From NCBI RefSeq assembly GCF_030439915.1, contig NZ_JAQFJG010000003.1, positions 1-64,000 of the forward strand: DNA of 64,000 nucleotides. The letters run 5' to 3'. A program made the position numbers and the translations under genes. The notes beneath the pieces were generated by a model. The model was not told the origin of the DNA. It saw nothing but the letters and a program-made list of their open reading frames with translations, and searched no databases. Source of the stretch: Streptococcus sp. SPS1 (GTDB lineage: Bacteria > Bacillota > Bacilli > Lactobacillales > Streptococcaceae). This document shows, piece by piece, positions 63,608-64,000 of the stretch. Within the stretch, counting starts at the first letter, position 1, and each line of letters starts with the position of its first letter.

Positions 63608-64000
63608 ATGAAATTCCATGAATTTGGTAATAAGAATTTGCCTCCTATTTTACTGATACATGGTGGTGGCAGTTCTTGGTGGAATTATCTTCGTCAAGAA
63701 CGTATCTTGTCAGAAAAATACCGTGTTATTTTACCTACTTTGAATGGTCATGGCGAGGAATATCAACTTGATTATGTTTCTACTGAAGATTCTGCTTTGG
63801 AGATTCTAGACTATATCAAAGCAAACTGTGGTGGAAAATTGTTTGCAATCGGTGGTGTTTCACTTGGTGGTCAAATTACCATGGAGCTTTTATCTTTAGA
63901 CAGTGAAATTGCTGAGAAGACCATTATAGACGGAAGCCTCTGTATTCCTCAACCAAGGTTAGCTAAAATCAGCATCTTTCTAGTGTCTCTATTTGGTAAA
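63608..64000 (+). CDS. Alpha/beta hydrolase fold protein (3' end outside window)
   Basis: 131 residues are visible before the window edge. It begins KFHEFGNKNLPPILLIHGGGSSWWNY, where ILLIHGGG is the oxyanion-hole strand. The nucleophile elbow is GGVSLGGQI (Ser at about residue 85). The rest, with the Asp and His of the triad, is outside. Ribosome-binding site AAGGAG. Substrate unknown. Confidence 0.85.
   Translation, partial: MKFHEFGNKNLPPILLIHGGGSSWWNYLRQERILSEKYRVILPTLNGHGEEYQLDYVSTEDSALEILDYIKANCGGKLFAIGGVSLGGQITMELLSLDSEIAEKTIIDGSLCIPQPRLAKISIFLVSLFGK

Overview
The window looks like chromosome of a mitis-group Streptococcus very close to S. pneumoniae (S. pneumoniae, S. pseudopneumoniae or S. 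mitis). This rests on an AT-rich low-GC Gram-positive gene set, three BOX elements of the pneumococcal A-B-C type, adjacent polyhistidine-triad (Pht) surface protein genes next to adcAII, an ISL3-family IS1167-like element, a preQ1-II riboswitch, an asd-type RNA, and extended -10 promoters (TGnTATAAT). The assignment comes from recognising families by eye; no database search was run.

Layout. 1-530: tail of an Rpn/PD-(D/E)XK-type protein. 0.7-13 kb: ABC-F ATPase, ligA, pulA, then the overlapping glycogen operon glgB-glgC-glgD-glgA behind a promoter with a CcpA-like cre site. 13-16.8 kb: serB-like phosphatase, glycerate kinase, a convergent YueI-family gene, and eno. 16.85-18.28 kb: intact ISL3/IS1167-like element with a 7-bp direct repeat, inserted beside an eno terminator, followed by a BOX. 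18.6-26.1 kb: murA, GNAT, spxR-like CBS/HotDog regulator, map, ribF, YitT-family protein, DegV, HU. 26.2-29 kb: CcdA and lipoprotein thioredoxin (Etrx2-like), APC permease, BOX. 29.3-37.2 kb: zinc-regulated surface locus: adcAII, a phtD-like gene broken by a frameshift in an AG repeat, and a long phtE-like gene, with AdcR-like operators. 37.2-41.2 kb: pepT, orphan ferrochelatase, mscL, gtrA-like, and queT behind a preQ1-II riboswitch. 41.3-44.1 kb: tRNA-Thr(GGT), a possible integrase tail, a BOX, the asd RNA, asd and dapA. 44.1-55.3 kb: mnmE and a tautomerase on the minus strand, then a long co-directional housekeeping run (tdk, GNAT, prfA, prmC, sua5, GNAT, glyA, YejK-like, Pmp23-like lysozyme, DUF1002, rlmD). 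55.3-62.3 kb: accessory sugar island with two tandem RpiR regulators, a GH1 6-phospho-beta-glucosidase, a complete lactose/cellobiose-family PTS (IIB, IIC, IIA) and a decayed sucrose phosphorylase gene. 62.5-64 kb: AT-rich CPBP-family membrane protease and the start of an alpha/beta hydrolase.

How the genes work together. Glycogen synthesis (glgBCDA) lies beside a debranching enzyme (pulA) and eno, a storage and glycolysis block. AdcAII and the Pht proteins capture zinc at the cell surface under AdcR. CcdA and the thioredoxin lipoprotein pass reductant to the outside of the membrane. asd and dapA carry out successive steps towards lysine/threonine and peptidoglycan precursors. prfA and prmC form the classic release-factor/methylase pair. 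The most notable points are the phtD-like frameshift at a slippage-prone repeat, five genes whose promoter spacing predicts leaderless mRNAs, the asd RNA, a tRNA-Thr with a possible integrase remnant, and the two-regulator beta-glucoside PTS cassette ending in a pseudogene. I did not find an obviously new multi-gene system such as a defence island, CRISPR array or biosynthetic cluster.
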